From Saccopteryx bilineata (taxonomy: Eukaryota > Chordata > Mammalia > Chiroptera > Emballonuridae): 64,000 nucleotides of DNA. A program made the translations under genes and the position numbers. The stretch spans positions 124,001-188,000 of the forward strand of contig NC_089494.1 in the NCBI RefSeq assembly GCF_036850765.1, read 5' to 3'. The stretch's first letter is position 1, and each line of letters starts with the position of its first letter. Below the pieces are notes generated by a model, which ran no database searches, was not told where the DNA came from, and saw nothing but the letters and a program-made list of their open reading frames with translations. Below, in pieces: positions 23,200 to 34,536 of this stretch.

Positions 23200-23720
23200 T
23201 TGGTTAGGGTCACTTGACACAAGCAAGGCGTCAGATCTTCCTGGGTTAGTTTATAAGTTTAACAAGATCCCAACAAAACCCTGCATATCTGACTTGAAAA
23301 GTTCATGTGGAAAAATGAACAAGTAGCAGCCAAGAAAGCCGTGAAGAGAAAGTGAAACACCTGCTCTGTCAGATGCCAGCGCACCCAGTGGGAGCAGAGG
23401 GGTTGGCTCACGAAGAGACACACAGGGATCTGAAAGAGCAGAAGGGAGACTTCTTCGCGAGTGGTGTGGCGACCACACCACCGCCTGGAAAAGCACCCAG
23501 GTAGACTACCTTACGCCACGCATTTGCAGAGATTCCCAATGCAGCTGGGACAAGAGTGTGAAAAAGAAGCTCTACAAGACAGACAGGTGATGAACCCTTC
23601 CTCACGCGGGCTCAGAATCAAGGCACCAGGAGAGAAGAGGTGGAGCACATCAGCAGGGCAGAACCATTGCAGGCCCCTGGGAAGGTGTGGGCAGTATCAC
23701 ACAGAGACCACCTGGAAATG
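23200..23720 (+). mobile_element. Degenerate L1 ORF2 fragment, possible
   Basis: Phrases such as TTTAACAAGATCCCAACAAA and the following GAAAAGTTCATGTGGAAAAA and CTACCTTACGCCACG follow the order of a degenerate L1 ORF2 3' part in sense. Boundaries are uncertain. Confidence 0.4.
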
Positions 23721-23777
23721 GGGGGAGAGCTGTTCACCGGGCCATTGAGCAGGTGAGCAGGAGATGTGACCAGACAG

Positions 23778-23905
23778 CACACACACACACACACATGCAC
23801 ACAAGACACCACATACTCGCACAGAAGAGTACGTGCACACACACCACACACACAAGTGTATGTGCACACATGCGTGCTCACACCACATGCACACACGCAC
23901 ATATA
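23778..23905. repeat. CA-rich degenerate microsatellite
   Basis: Runs of ACACAC with interruptions, ending in an ATATATATTATTGATATATG stretch. Confidence 0.85.
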
Positions 23906-24179
23906 TATTATTGATATATGTATATGTATTATGTGCACATTCCTTAACGAAAGCATGTTAAATTTTACTCATAATAAGCGAAGTTCAGATTACATGGCTC
24001 CTGTCCACTGACACTGAGGGCTGTGGACGAGGACTGCGCCACGCTGAAGGGCTGCAGGTGACATCTGGCAGTTAGCGGAGAGCAGACCCACCTGCAGTAC
24101 TTCCTAGGAGGCTGGTAAAAATACGGGCTTCACTTGGGGTCACTGCGCTGAGTCTGGGGTGGCAGAGGACCTGTTGGGA

Positions 24180-24760
24180 CACCGGACCCTCTGCTCCCTG
24201 GACCAATGGCAGTGCGGGTCCTCGGGGGCGTGTGCGGGGGGCGGAGGCAGAAGAGACAGCCGCAGCCCCAGGCAAGGAACCGCGCTGCGGTCCTGTCTGG
24301 AGGCAAGAGGGACAGTTTAGCATCCAAACTGCCAGAATTGAAGTGGAGAAGCCTCGCTGGTGAGCACACTTAGCCTGTCTCAAGCAGCAGAGAGCCTGTC
24401 GTCACAACAGACGAGCGCGCGGGGCGGGCGGGAGAGGCGGCGGCGCGGACAGAAGCGGAGCCGTCAGCACTTTGCGCACCGCCTTCCCGTAACGCGCGCC
24501 GCGGCCGCCACTCACTTTTTCCGTTCTCTGGCTCTGCGCAAGCCGCATGTGTCACGGCCCGCCGGGGCATCTCGCCCACCCCCGCCCACGCGCTGCGGCG
24601 GGTCTGTCCCTGCATCGCCCCAACGGCGCTTCAGGGGCGCGGGTGTGGCCGGTCTCGGGTCTCGCCTCGGGCCTGGGCTTCCTGCGTGAGGCCCGAGGCC
24701 CCTGGCAGGCAGGGCGCCCGAGCAGGAGGCGGATTGCTGCCCCAGCAGGCCAAGCTCCAC
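24180..24760. promoter_or_regulatory. Orphan CpG island
   Basis: Very dense CpG with GC boxes (GGGGCGGGCGGG near 24,420) and runs such as GCGCGCCGCGGCCGCC near 24,495. It lies about 1.8 kb past the PDCD1 3' end and 11 kb from NEU4, in otherwise repeat-rich, CpG-poor DNA. Open frames on both strands are low-complexity. No exon with recognisable protein content is seen. An unannotated promoter or enhancer is possible. Confidence 0.55.
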
Positions 24761-25570
24761 CTGGACAGCCTGGCTTCGGAGTCCAAGGTCCTGCTGGGCA
24801 GAAAAAAACAACAACCCCCAAAAACTAAACTAAACAGGAAACCCGAGGTTAGGCATGTAGGACCCGGTCAGGGCTCTGGCCAGGGTCTCCTGGAAGGACG
24901 AAGGCATGGATCTCAAAGGGAACTCACTCTCTGGGCCATGGAGACAGGGCTGGTGGCCAGCGTGGAGGCCCTGGGGTCTCACCTAGTGGGTCAGTGGTCC
25001 TGCGTAAATGGGTCCCCTTTGTATGTAGGTGAGGCTCCCGAGTTCTGGAGACTTCAGGATGTGGGGACATCCTCTCCAGAGCGAGCAAGCCAGTGTGGCC
25101 AGCACAGTGTTCACCCCAGTCACTGGGACCCCTGACTGGAGCTCAACCCAGCCATTCCTGGGGGTCCTGTGCCCTCTGATACCGGGGCTGTGTTTGTGAG
25201 GTGGGTGTGGGTGCCCTGAGCTCACCACGTGTCAGGGGCACCTCAAAGAGCCACTGTAGCTGAAGATGAGTAGCCCAGCTGTCCAGCCTTCAGACAGAAA
25301 GAGACTCTGGGCAGAGGCGGCCATGTGTCCAGGCATGTGGCCTTGAAGCCTCTTGTCTGCCACTTCCCAGCCTCCCCCACCTCTTTGACTCCTCCCAGCC
25401 AGGGATCAGGGCCTGGCTGTAGATCCCCAGGACTCAGCTCTTGTTGGTTTTCAGGAAAAATGGAGCCAGCCTGGGAGTGGGGAGCCAAACTGTGTGTGTG
25501 TGGGGGGGCGCTGCCTGGGTGCCTGGGGCTCCAGTGCCAAGGGCTCCTGGTTTGGGCACAAATCCACTTC
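24761..25570. other. Intergenic spacer, nothing recognised
   Basis: Unique-looking sequence without a convincing reading frame; overlapping frames are short and lack domains. Confidence 0.45.
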
Positions 25571-25579
25571 CACAGTTGT

Positions 25580-25930
25580 GTTTTGTTTTGTTTTTATCTC
25601 AATCTGAATTTGAAAAATAAATTATTACATGGAATATTATTCAACTGTTAAAATAATTAATTTTTAAAGTTGTACATGAAATCACATAACCCGCAGATGG
25701 CAGCAGCCCATGGCTGCGGAGGGATGACAAGACCAACGGGGCGTGAGGGGAACTCGAGGGTCCGCCTCAGTGCAACAAGCCAGACAGAGAAGAAGGACAG
25801 ACACTGTGTGGTCCCACTGATCTGAAGTCCCTGGAGGAGTCAGATGCACAGAGAGAGGAGATGGAGGAGAGAGGGAGGGAAATGAATGTGTAATGGGGAC
25901 AGAGTGTCAGTTTGGGAAGATGACAGCTTC
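25580..25930 (+). mobile_element. L1 3'-end fragment
   Basis: ATTACATGGAATATTATTCA, followed by GCCAGACAGAGAAGAAGGAC and the CACTGATCTGAAGTCCC block, is the familiar sense-strand tail of mammalian L1. Confidence 0.6.
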
Positions 25931-26074
25931 TGAGCTAGGAGGTCAGCCCCTGAACCACAGGGACTGGTCAGGGTCCCTGGACCAGGTGCAGCAGTGGGGT
26001 GGCTCTGCAGTTCTGGTAGCCCCAGGCACACTGATATACAGAAGGGGGCACAAGGCCCTGGGAGAGGTCCCTGT

Positions 26075-26475
26075 GTCAGTAAGGGTTTTTCAGAGCAACA
26101 GAAACTACAAGACAGGCACACAGAGATTTATTTTAAGGAATGGATCACGCGATTGCGGCAAGTCAGCAGCTGGAGGGCCAGGGAAGAGCTGGTGTTGCAG
26201 CTGAGCCTGAAGGGGGTGTGGAGGCAGAATTCCCTCCTCCTCAGGGACTTCTCCTCCTCCATCTCTTTCCTAAGATTCACTGATTGTATGAGACCCACCA
26301 TATCACAGAGGTGACTCGCTTTACTCCGAGTCTGCTGACTTAAATGTTAAGCTCATCTTTAAAAAAAAATGTTTAAACCTCATAAACATCTAGACTGCCA
26401 TTTGACCAAATATCTGAGCACTGTGGCCTAGCCAAATTGACGCATAAAATTAATCACCACAGCATCTACAGTCCA
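26075..26475. repeat. Ancient interspersed repeat
   Basis: The ordered blocks GTTTTTCAGAGCAACAGAAAC, AGATTTATTTTAAGGAATGG, AAATGTTAAGCTCATC and CCAAATTGACGCATAAAATT match a common old eutherian repeat. I do not commit to a family name. Confidence 0.5.
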
Positions 26476-26599
26476 AGGTAAGTGTAGGTGGATGAGAACA
26501 AAACCCAGGCTGCAAAATCCGTACGCTCACGGGGCAGCTGGGCCTCCCCACAGCCAAAGCAGGGTCCTGTGGCTCCCTTCAGAGCCTGGAGGTCCACCT

Positions 26600-27180
26600 G
26601 GGTGGTCAATACCAGGGCCACAGACTGAAGGATGTGACATCTTGAGTTCTTCCAAGTTTTGGCAATCTTTTTTTTTTTTTTTTTTTCATTTTAGAGAGGA
26701 GAAAGAGAGAAAGAGAATGGGGGAGGAGCAGGAAGCATCAATTCTCATATGTGCCTTGACCAGGCAAGCCCAAGGTTTCGAACCAACAACCTCAGCATCC
26801 CAGGTCGACACTTTATCTACTGCGCCACCACAGGTCAGGCAGTTTTGGCATTTATGAACAAAGCTTCTATAAACATCCATGGGGAGGTTTCCATATGAAC
26901 ATAAGTCTTCAACTCCTCTGGGTATATATCAAGGAGTGTAGTGCTGAATCAGATGATAAGGATATGTTTAGTTTGATAAAAAACAAACAAACCACCAAAT
27001 GTCTCCCAGTGGCAGCACCATGTGCACTCCCACCAGCAATGAGTGAGAGTTCCTGCTGCCCCACACTCACAGGCGTTTGGTGTCAGTGTTCCAGACTTTG
27101 GCTGTTCTGATAGGTAGGTGTGCAACGGTATCTCACTGTTGTTTTATTTTGCATTTCCTTGATGACATATGATGGGGAGC
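26600..27180 (-). mobile_element. L1 ORF2 C-terminal fragment, split by a SINE
   Basis: On the minus strand, translation gives IYPEELKTYVHMETSPWMFI and EALFINAKT, the typical end of L1 ORF2 protein, with frame breaks. A SINE interrupts it at 26,665-26,840. Confidence 0.7.
26665..26840 (-). mobile_element. Short tRNA-derived SINE
   Basis: Minus-strand GCCTGACCTGTGGTGGCGCA head and T-rich (A-tail) left end, with a perfect 10-bp target duplication AGTTTTGGCA at 26655-26664 and 26841-26850. Confidence 0.92.
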
Positions 27181-27530
27181 ATCTTTTCAAAGGCTTACTT
27201 GCCATAATACACAAATAATTTTTAAAACTCAACAGTTAAAACAATCAGCTCAGTTTTAAAAATAGGCAAAAATGCCCGGCTTGTGGTGGCTCAGTGGACA
27301 GACTATCAACCTGGACGGCTGAGGTCCCTGGTTTGAAACCCTGGGCTTGCCTGGTCAAGGCATATCCGAGAAGCAACTACTATGAGTTGATGCTTCCTGT
27401 TCCTCCTCACCCTCTCTCTCCTCTCTCTAAAACCAATAGATAAAATCTTTTTTCAAAAAATAGGCAAAAATTTGAACAGAAGCCTCACCAAAGAAGATAC
27501 ACAGGTGGTACAACCACTGTGGAAGAGGTG
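27181..27530 (+). mobile_element. L1 ORF2 fragment, sense
   Basis: Sense-strand text AAATTTGAACAGAAGCCTCA followed by CCAAAGAAGATACACAG encodes the RNFTKEDT-like region of L1 ORF2. It is interrupted by the SINE at 27,274. Confidence 0.55.
27274..27455 (+). mobile_element. Short tRNA-derived SINE
   Basis: GCCCGGCTTGTGGTGGCTCA head, CT-rich middle, and a perfect 16-bp target duplication AAAAATAGGCAAAAAT at 27258-27273 and 27456-27471. Confidence 0.92.
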
Positions 27531-27727
27531 ATTTCTTACAAAGTGAAACTATGAAAGACAAGTTTTGCAACAAATTTCTCCCAGACTGCGGCTTGTCTTT
27601 TCATTCTCTTAATGTGCTGTGTCAACTTTTCTCATCAAAATTTGCTTTTATGCATTGTGCATGAAGGTGCTGTGTTAGTGCACTTTTTGAACTTTACTTC
27701 TTAAAACATGCCTAATTTCTCAGCTCT

Positions 27728-28030
27728 TTGACGACTCCTTCTCCCAGGAGGGAGGAGGAGTGTCTCCTGTGCCCCAAGCAGCCCCTGCAGCATCAACCCG
27801 CACTCTCCACAGGGATGCATGACGTGATGTGTGCTAAGTCCACTTCGAGTTTGACAGAATTCATTAGGAAAGCCATGGACACCTGGAATGTTCCCACAGA
27901 GCAGATTTTAAAATTGTGGATTCAGTTTCTTGAACAGGTGTCGGAAGCCGATCAACAGCTGCTGGTTGACACAGTCACAGCAATGAAGAAAAGGCACAAC
28001 ACTTTCCCCCAACTTCTTGGATTTATTTGA
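27728..28030 (+). CDS. Unrecognised 100-codon ORF next to an LTR-like sequence
   Basis: An ATG-started frame of 100 codons that I do not recognise. The N-terminal third looks like non-coding translation. From about residue 36 it is amphipathic and protein-like (SLTEFIRKAMDTWNVP, then ILKLWIQFLEQVSEADQQLL), ending KKRHNTFPQLLGFI. A second 67-codon frame follows at 28027-28230, with four N-glycosylation sequons (DNST, NFSG, NETE, VNST). An LTR-like sequence with a poly(A) signal begins at about 28,234, so these could be the 3' end of a retroviral coding region, but no retroviral domain is evident. It could also be chance. Confidence 0.3.
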   Translation: MTTPSPRREEECLLCPKQPLQHQPALSTGMHDVMCAKSTSSLTEFIRKAMDTWNVPTEQILKLWIQFLEQVSEADQQLLVDTVTAMKKRHNTFPQLLGFI

Positions 28031-28233
28031 ATTTTCTTTCCCCCTTATCTGGGTGTGTGTGCTATCATTTATGGCACAGGGATAATAGCACTGTGCTTTC
28101 GCAGCAGATTCACAGTAATTTCTCTGGAAATGAGACAGAGCGTGTGAATTCCACAGAAAAGCCTACAAACCCCCTTGCCTTGACCCATGGACATAGGAAG
28201 CTGGCTATGATATCCCCCGAAAGAAGCTAAGTC

Positions 28234-28880
28234 TGTGGGAAAACTCCCTCCTATAAATCATATTAGGGAAAAATAGATTGTGACTTATGAATAGGTAGGA
28301 AACAGAAGCTATACACAAAGTCACCTTTCAGCTTTCACCTAATCCATTACTTTACCTCCCTAGCCTTTTCATATAATAGAAAAACTTTCCATTCCTCTTA
28401 TATACCTTACCTTCAGGTAGTGGAATGTTCTGAGAAAAATAAAGTTAGAACTTAACTAGTATATGAATATAGTAGACAAATATGTATACAATTTTATTGG
28501 ACAATAGACCATTAGGTAAGGTAAAATTATTAATCAATACTGACCTTTTAGAAGCTTGCACCAATATTGTTGTTGCTGCTCAAGTTATTGTATAACTATA
28601 CATAGAATGGCTTACCACCTGACTTATAGCTTATAGAAATGTACTGATTTTTCCTGGAATATTTACCCATATTGAAGCAAAAACAATTATTAATCAATGT
28701 ATTCTGCATACTATGTGACTGTAACTTAGTGTGTATGTATAAAAATAAAGCTGTACTAGCCATCGGCAGAGATGCCTGGCAGTGAAGGCTAAAGAATTCA
28801 GGTCTCTCACTCGTTTCGAGCTGACACCGTCCATTCCTGTGGGACCCCTGGATCACCACCCCGGATGGGACCCCAGCAAA
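28234..28880 (+). repeat. LTR-like sequence
   Basis: Starts TGTGGGAAAACTCCCTCC, is AT-rich through its length, and has AATAAAG at 28744-28750 followed by a GC-richer, U5-like tail (CTCTCACTCGTTTCGAGC). No second LTR or target duplication was found, so the right boundary is approximate. Confidence 0.4.
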
Positions 28881-28899
28881 CAGGGTTTTCCAGATTTTC

Positions 28900-29480
28900 T
28901 CTTTCATCCTGTGTCAGATATAATAAGTCATATTTTTTTCAAAAATTGTCCATTTCCTTTAAATTTCAAAGTTTATTGGCATAAAGTTGCTCTTCATGTC
29001 TCCTTGAAATCTTTGAGTGTCTGGGGAATGCTGTGTGTCCTTTCTCATTCCTGGTATTGGTTATTTGTGTTTTCTCTTTCTTTTTTTTTTTTTCTTCTTT
29101 TCTTCCTTCATGATCAGCCTCATCAGGAGTTTAGCAATTTTATTAGTTTTCTTAAAACCCAACTTTTGGCTCTATTCCTTCTCATGTGGGATTTTCCTAC
29201 CCCATTGGTTCTACTCTTTGTCATTCTTTTCTCTCTTCTCTCTCTGAGAGAAGAGAAATGGACCCAAACTGCTGTCCTTTTCTCACCAGAGCAGTGACTC
29301 ATTTTTCTTCTATTCTAACGTGTGCATTTCCTTCTAATTCTGGCTTCAGCATCATCCCACGAGTTTTATGTAGTGTTTGCATAAACCATTTCAAAATCTT
29401 TTCTAATTTCCACTACAGCTTTTTTGAACCGTGAGTAGTGGTTCTTAATTCTCAAACATATGAAGACATTTAATTATCCT
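28900..29480 (-). mobile_element. L1 ORF2 reverse-transcriptase-region fragment, antisense
   Basis: Plus-strand phrases TTCCTGGTATTGGTTATTTG, TTTAGCAATTTTATTAG and ACCCAACTTTTGGCTC are the complement of the L1 ORF2 reverse transcriptase region. Many frame breaks. Confidence 0.65.
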
Positions 29481-29561
29481 TTGGGTTTTTTTTCTGGCTG
29501 AATCTCACTGTGGGTTTTTTTTTTTAATTTTGTTTTTTTTTTAATAATAAATTTCAGAGGT

Positions 29562-29588
29562 TAAAGAACTGCACGATGCAGTTCTTTA
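29562..29588. other. Perfect 12-bp hairpin
   Basis: TAAAGAACTGCA, a CGA loop, then TGCAGTTCTTTA. The stem is perfect. Function unknown. Confidence 0.8.
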
Positions 29589-29605
29589 CCAAAAATTCTA
29601 GAATT

Positions 29606-31525
29606 TCTTAGAACAAATTATCCGGGGTGGGGTGGGGGTGGGGGAGTGTAAGAAAAGAATGACATCATACAAGTGGACATTTTAGTTTAGGTGCTTTTTA
29701 GACTTTAACTGAATTCAGAAGGAGGGGATATTTTACCAATTTTATGGCTGACTCCCGATGAGTTGTCAATACGCACATATATGCTGTTAATTAAACAAGT
29801 CACGTTCATGCATCAGGAGCCACTTCTGAAATTTTTAATTCCTTACACACCCCTTCAGTCAAGTCCTGCCACCAGAGGTGGTCATTGGTCAAAAAACAAC
29901 CACCTGAAGCAGACTTCTAGTTACATCAATTTGTCATTTATAGAAAAATCTCGCATGATTTCCCCGGTGCAACTTAATGGGGAGCGGGGCCTCACACGGC
30001 TAGTTAAGCAAAACTAATATGACCGTGTACCCTCTAGATAAATATTTTGATTGGAACTGGACATGGCAAGCGTTTTTAAAAGGATGCAGCAGACCCTGTT
30101 TACTTTAGTTCAAGTCGGATATCCTTGGGATAATTTAAAGTTACTACTCTACTGATTGCCCAAAATTTTGAAAATTTTTTAGGGAAAGGATTCCTCTCCC
30201 TAAGTGAGGCAGTCTGTAATGCAGACCAGGCATTTAAAACAGAACTTCTCCTTTCTGTTTTTAAAAAATAAAAGAGGAAGCAATGTTCCCAGTTTGCCTT
30301 CTTTGTAGAGGAAGCCATAGGTAATCTCCAAGGATGTTAAATTTAGCCTGTGAAAGTGACATACAGGGGAATTCTTAGTATGAGTCTAGAAACCTTATTT
30401 TTATCTTGTCCACAGAGCCTCCTTTTTTCTTTTTCCTTGCTGTGGTATTGCAACAACAACAACAAAAATGGTTTCCTTCTTGCTAGGTATTCCCTATGAA
30501 ATTGGTACGGCGTCCACAAAGGGTGGCGGGTCTTTGCCTCCTCCCGTAAATGTGTGCTTCATTGGCTGAGCTGTTAAACTTGCCTTACCTACCTGCAGAC
30601 TGCGTGCCGGCAACCTGTGTAGAGTAATTTGTAATTCTAATCTGACTTTTAGAAACGGCAGTCAAATTCAGATTTTCCTAACTCCTAGCTAACTCTCTTC
30701 CTTACACTGAGTTCCACGGGGAGAAAAAAAGTGCCATTAACACTGGCTGAGATAATATAATCTAATCGATGACAAAACCACAGACGGTTTAGCCATGCTG
30801 CCCTTCCCGCCTTCGGGGGGGGGGGGGTGCCCACGTTCATGAAGATTAGGTTTTTGAGAAGTGGATTTCTTTCGTTTGGTTATATGTTTGAATTCCACAT
30901 ATGGTTTTAATTGATGGCAATTTAAGAAGAACAATTATTTATAAATACAAACATTTTACAGGTAGTTTTTCAGACTACAGGGAGGGAGGTCTTAATACTG
31001 CACCTCGTGTCACGGGCAAAAGTCACCCGTGTCCGTGCCTTTGTTCAGATACAACACTGAGGATTGAAATCTGGGAGTGCATGGAGGAGCCGCCTTAGTT
31101 GCTGCTATATTCTCAGAAGAGTTGTGAGAAGTCACTGCTTTGGCTCTCTGATAAAGGAGCAGTGTGTCTCCGAGGCCAGTTCAACAGGAAGAGGGCCGAT
31201 CCAAGAACTCTGGAGGTAGGTGGTTCTTGGTGTGATTCCAGCAGCTCATCAACGGCAGGATCAATGCCTCCACTGGTCTTGTGGCTTCTCTCTCCTGGCT
31301 GTAAGATGCTATCATGTCCTTAGCTCAAGGCAAAAAGATGAGGGAAAGGACAGCCCAGTCAACTCTCTATCAGGAATGCAAATGCTTTGTTGGTGCTCTT
31401 CCTTCTCTCACCACCTTGACATCTACATAGATACCTTTGTCTTGAGGAACGGGTTAGTGAGAAAGGTGTCAGTTTTTAAAAATGGGCTTTTCTTGGCAGT
31501 TCTCCTAGAGTGGAATGCTGTCTTT
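29606..31525. other. AT-rich spacer, no gene recognised
   Basis: Mostly AT-rich, with short frames only and a 13-base G run at 30,815-30,827. No repeat family recognised with confidence. Confidence 0.4.
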
Positions 31526-31712
31526 AATTTTGTTTATTCATTTTAGAAAGGAGAGAGAGAGAGAGAGAGAAGAGACAGAGAGAGAGAAGGGGGAGGAGCA
31601 GGAAGCATCAACTCCCATATGTGCCTTGACCAGGCAAGCCCAGGGTTTCAAACCGGCAACCTCAGCATTTCCAGGTCAACGCTTTATCCACTGCGCCACC
31701 ACAGGTCAGGCT
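31526..31712 (-). mobile_element. Short tRNA-derived SINE
   Basis: Minus-strand head GCCTGACCTGTGGTGGCGCA, long (GA)n stretch, T-rich tail. Clear target duplications were not seen. Confidence 0.88.
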
Positions 31713-32342
31713 CACTGTGGTTTTTAAGCCTTTGAAGTCTGTGAGGATTTGGTTTTCAGATCCAACATAAGTTGGTGTTTGTATCTGGCTGTGTTTGGAA
31801 AGTCGGTACCTCCTGTAGGTGTTCTGTGCCATGTCTGCAGGTGCCAATATGGTTGAACTTGTTAGGCAAGTCATAGATAGCCACACTTGCCCTGTCCCGG
31901 CCAATTTTATTTTTATCTGCTTGCTCCATCACTTACTGAGACACTCATGTCTAAAACTTGCTACTATAATTGTGGGTCTATTTTCCCCAATAAATCGGTC
32001 CCTTTTTTTTTTTTTGGTATTTTGAGGCATAATATCAGGTACGCACAAATTTAATAGCTATAATTTGCCGTTCAGTCAAACAGAGTTCTGTTGAGTTTGT
32101 ATTTTTTAAATATGTCCCTTTATCACTCACTAGTCAAGCTTTAGCCGGAATGTCCTTGCCAGATAGAAACACAGCGCCACCCTCTGTTCACCAGCACCTC
32201 TGTGGGCTGCTTTTCCTCTCTTAGCCTTCAACTTTTCTCTGTCTTCTGCCCACTGTTTGGGGTAGAGTTTGTGCTGTTGTTTTGCTTTCTGCCACGACCA
32301 TTTTGTTTCTTAGTTGAAATATTAGTCAAGTTACATGAATGT

Positions 32343-32519
32343 GCCTGGCCTGTGGTGGCGCAGTGGACAAAGCATCAACCTGGAATGCTGAGATCACCGG
32401 TTCATAACCCTGAGCTGGCCTGGCCAAAGCACATATGAGAAGCCACTACTCACTTCCCTCCACTTCTCCCTCTCTTTGTCTCTCCTCTCTAAAATCAGTA
32501 AGTAAAATCTTTTAAAATT
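32343..32519 (+). mobile_element. Short tRNA-derived SINE
   Basis: Head GCCTGGCCTGTGGTGGCGCA; flanks TTACATGAATGT and TTACATTAATGT form a 12-bp duplication with one mismatch. Confidence 0.9.
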
Positions 32520-32560
32520 TTTACATTAATGTAATTTTGATATGTTGTTGTTTTGATTAG

Positions 32561-32708
32561 ATTTTTTTTTTTTTTTGGCAAGAGAGAGAGAGAAAGAGAG
32601 AGGCTGGAAAGAAAAGAGATGAGAAGCATCAATTCTTTGTTGCGGCACCTTTGTTGTTCATTGATCGCTTTCTCATATGTGCCTTGACGGGGGGGGGCTA
32701 CAGCAGAG
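32561..32708 (-). mobile_element. tRNA-SINE 3' part, truncated
   Basis: Contains the GAGAAGCATCAATTC, GTTGTTCATTGATCGC and TCTCATATGTGCCTTGAC blocks of the long tRNA SINE but stops at a G-run before the tRNA head, so the 5' half is missing. Confidence 0.75.
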
Positions 32709-32774
32709 CAAACACAGAGACATGCTCGCAAATCTTTAATTAAAAAAATAATGTTAAAAAAACAAAACATACTC

Positions 32775-32978
32775 ATGTATTACAATCCATTCATTTCCTA
32801 CTGCTTATGTTCATGGTTGCGGGTGGCTGGAGCCAATCACAGCTGTCCTCCGGGACAACACCAAATTTTTATTGGATAATGCGTAACCTACACGGGTCAT
32901 TGTATGGCTCTCACAGAATTACATTTTAAAATATGTGGCATTCATGGCTCTCTCAGCCAAAAAGGTACCTGACCCCTG
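32775..32978 (-). mobile_element. hAT-like DNA transposon end
   Basis: The right edge GGTACCTGACCCCTG reads CAGGGGTCAGGTACC on the minus strand, a hAT-type terminus, followed by the TTTTGGCTGAGAGAGCCATG block. The opposite terminus is not found, so it is truncated. Confidence 0.55.
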
Positions 32979-33039
32979 CTCTAACCAGTGTGCCACTGCC
33001 TGGTAAGGCTGATTGGATTCTTAATATTTGCTTTTTCTT

Positions 33040-33446
33040 TTTTTTTTTTTTTTTTTTTTTTTCATTTTTTCTGAAGCTGGAAATGGGGAGAGACAGTCAG
33101 ACAGACTCCCGCATGCGCCCGACCGGGATCCACCCGGCATGCCCACCAGGGGCGACGCTCTGCCCACCAGGGGGCGATAATCTGCCCATCCTGGGCGTCG
33201 CCATGTTGCGACCAGAGCCACTCTAGCGCCTGGGGCAGAGGCCACAGAGCCATCCCCAGCGCCCGGGCCATCTTTGCTCCAATGGAGCCTTGGCTGCGGG
33301 AGGGGAAGAGAGAGACAGAGAGGAAGGAGAGGGAGAGGGGTGAAGAAGCAGATGGGCGCTTCTGCTGTGTGCCCTGGCCGGGAATCGAACCCGGGTCCTC
33401 CGCACGCTAGGCCGACGCTCTACCGCTGAGCCAACCGGCCAGGGCC
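33040..33446 (-). mobile_element. Rhin-type SINE, variant with duplicated box
   Basis: Full-length minus copy with 15-bp target duplication TATTTGCTTTTTCTT at 33025-33039 and 33447-33461. The CACCAGGGGCGA.. CTCTGCC box is present twice. Confidence 0.95.
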
Positions 33447-33527
33447 TATTTGCTTTTTCTTGATCTTACCAGTTTGATGTGTATTTTCTTTCATTCCTTG
33501 CCTTTTTTTTTAATTGATCACTATTTT

Positions 33528-33896
33528 TTTTTTTGTATTTTTCTGAAGTTGGAAACGGGGAGGCAGTCAGACAGACTCCGCATGCGCCCGACCGGGATCC
33601 ACCCGGCATGCCCACCAGGGGGTGATGCTCTGCCCATCTGGGGCGTCGCTCTGTTGCGTCCAGAGCCATTCTAGCACCTGAGGCAGAGGCCATGGAGCCA
33701 TCCTCAGCGCCCAGGCCAACATTTTTGCTCCAATGGAGCCTTGGCTGCTGGAGGGGAAGAGAGAGACAGAGAGGAAGGAGAGGGAGAGGGGTGAAGAAGC
33801 AGATGGGCGCTTCTGCTGTGTGCCCTGGCCAGGAATCGAACCCGGGACTCTTACACACCAGGCCAACACTCTACCACTGGGCCAACTGGCCAGGGC
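33528..33896 (-). mobile_element. Rhin-type SINE, full length
   Basis: Minus copy with a 16-bp perfect target duplication AATTGATCACTATTTT at 33512-33527 and 33897-33912, only about 80 bases from the previous SINE. Confidence 0.95.
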
Positions 33897-34536
33897 AATT
33901 GATCACTATTTTATTTTCTCATTTGTCACCTCTAACAATCTGGTGATTATACAGTTTGCTATTCTTTCAGCACTTGCTCTAGAGATTCCTAAGGCCAGCC
34001 TGGGCCAGGACATGAATTCGGAGGACATTACTCATCCAGTGCAGAACTGAATGACAGGACATGGGCCGTATACACCTGCGAGTTCTACACTTCCGGAAAC
34101 CCCACCCCACCACTACCCTTGCTCGTCTTTGTTAGCCTCTCTGGTTTAGATTTTAAGACAAGACCTGTTGTAAAGACCTGCTGAGGGCCAGACCAGCTGT
34201 TCCCCCCAGGCAGGGAGAGGGGTGGTTGGCCTGAGGTGGGAGTCCACGAGTGCAGGCAGGTTTAGGGCTCTGGGGGGCCCTGGATCAAGGCTCCTGTCCT
34301 GCCACTGCCTGGAGCCCAGTGGTGACCTTACAGGGGCCTGAGAATAAAGGTGAGCGATAAGGGGTTCCCTAGACAGCTACAAGACTTCTTGGATGCCCCA
34401 CCTTTGGGGCAGGTCACCTAACAGGCCTTGTGAAGAAATTATATCCAGGCTTGTGTGTGGTGGGTGTGCTGGGTATGAAAGATAGCTAATCAGAGAGTGA
34501 CAGTTAGGAAACCACTTGTGCTAAAACACAGTAGAA

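Noticed and set aside
33466..33858. Open frames of 100-147 codons at 33 kb, 35 kb, 39.8 kb and 58.6 kb
   Set aside because: All are translations of Rhin-type SINEs with the same recurring peptide, not genes.
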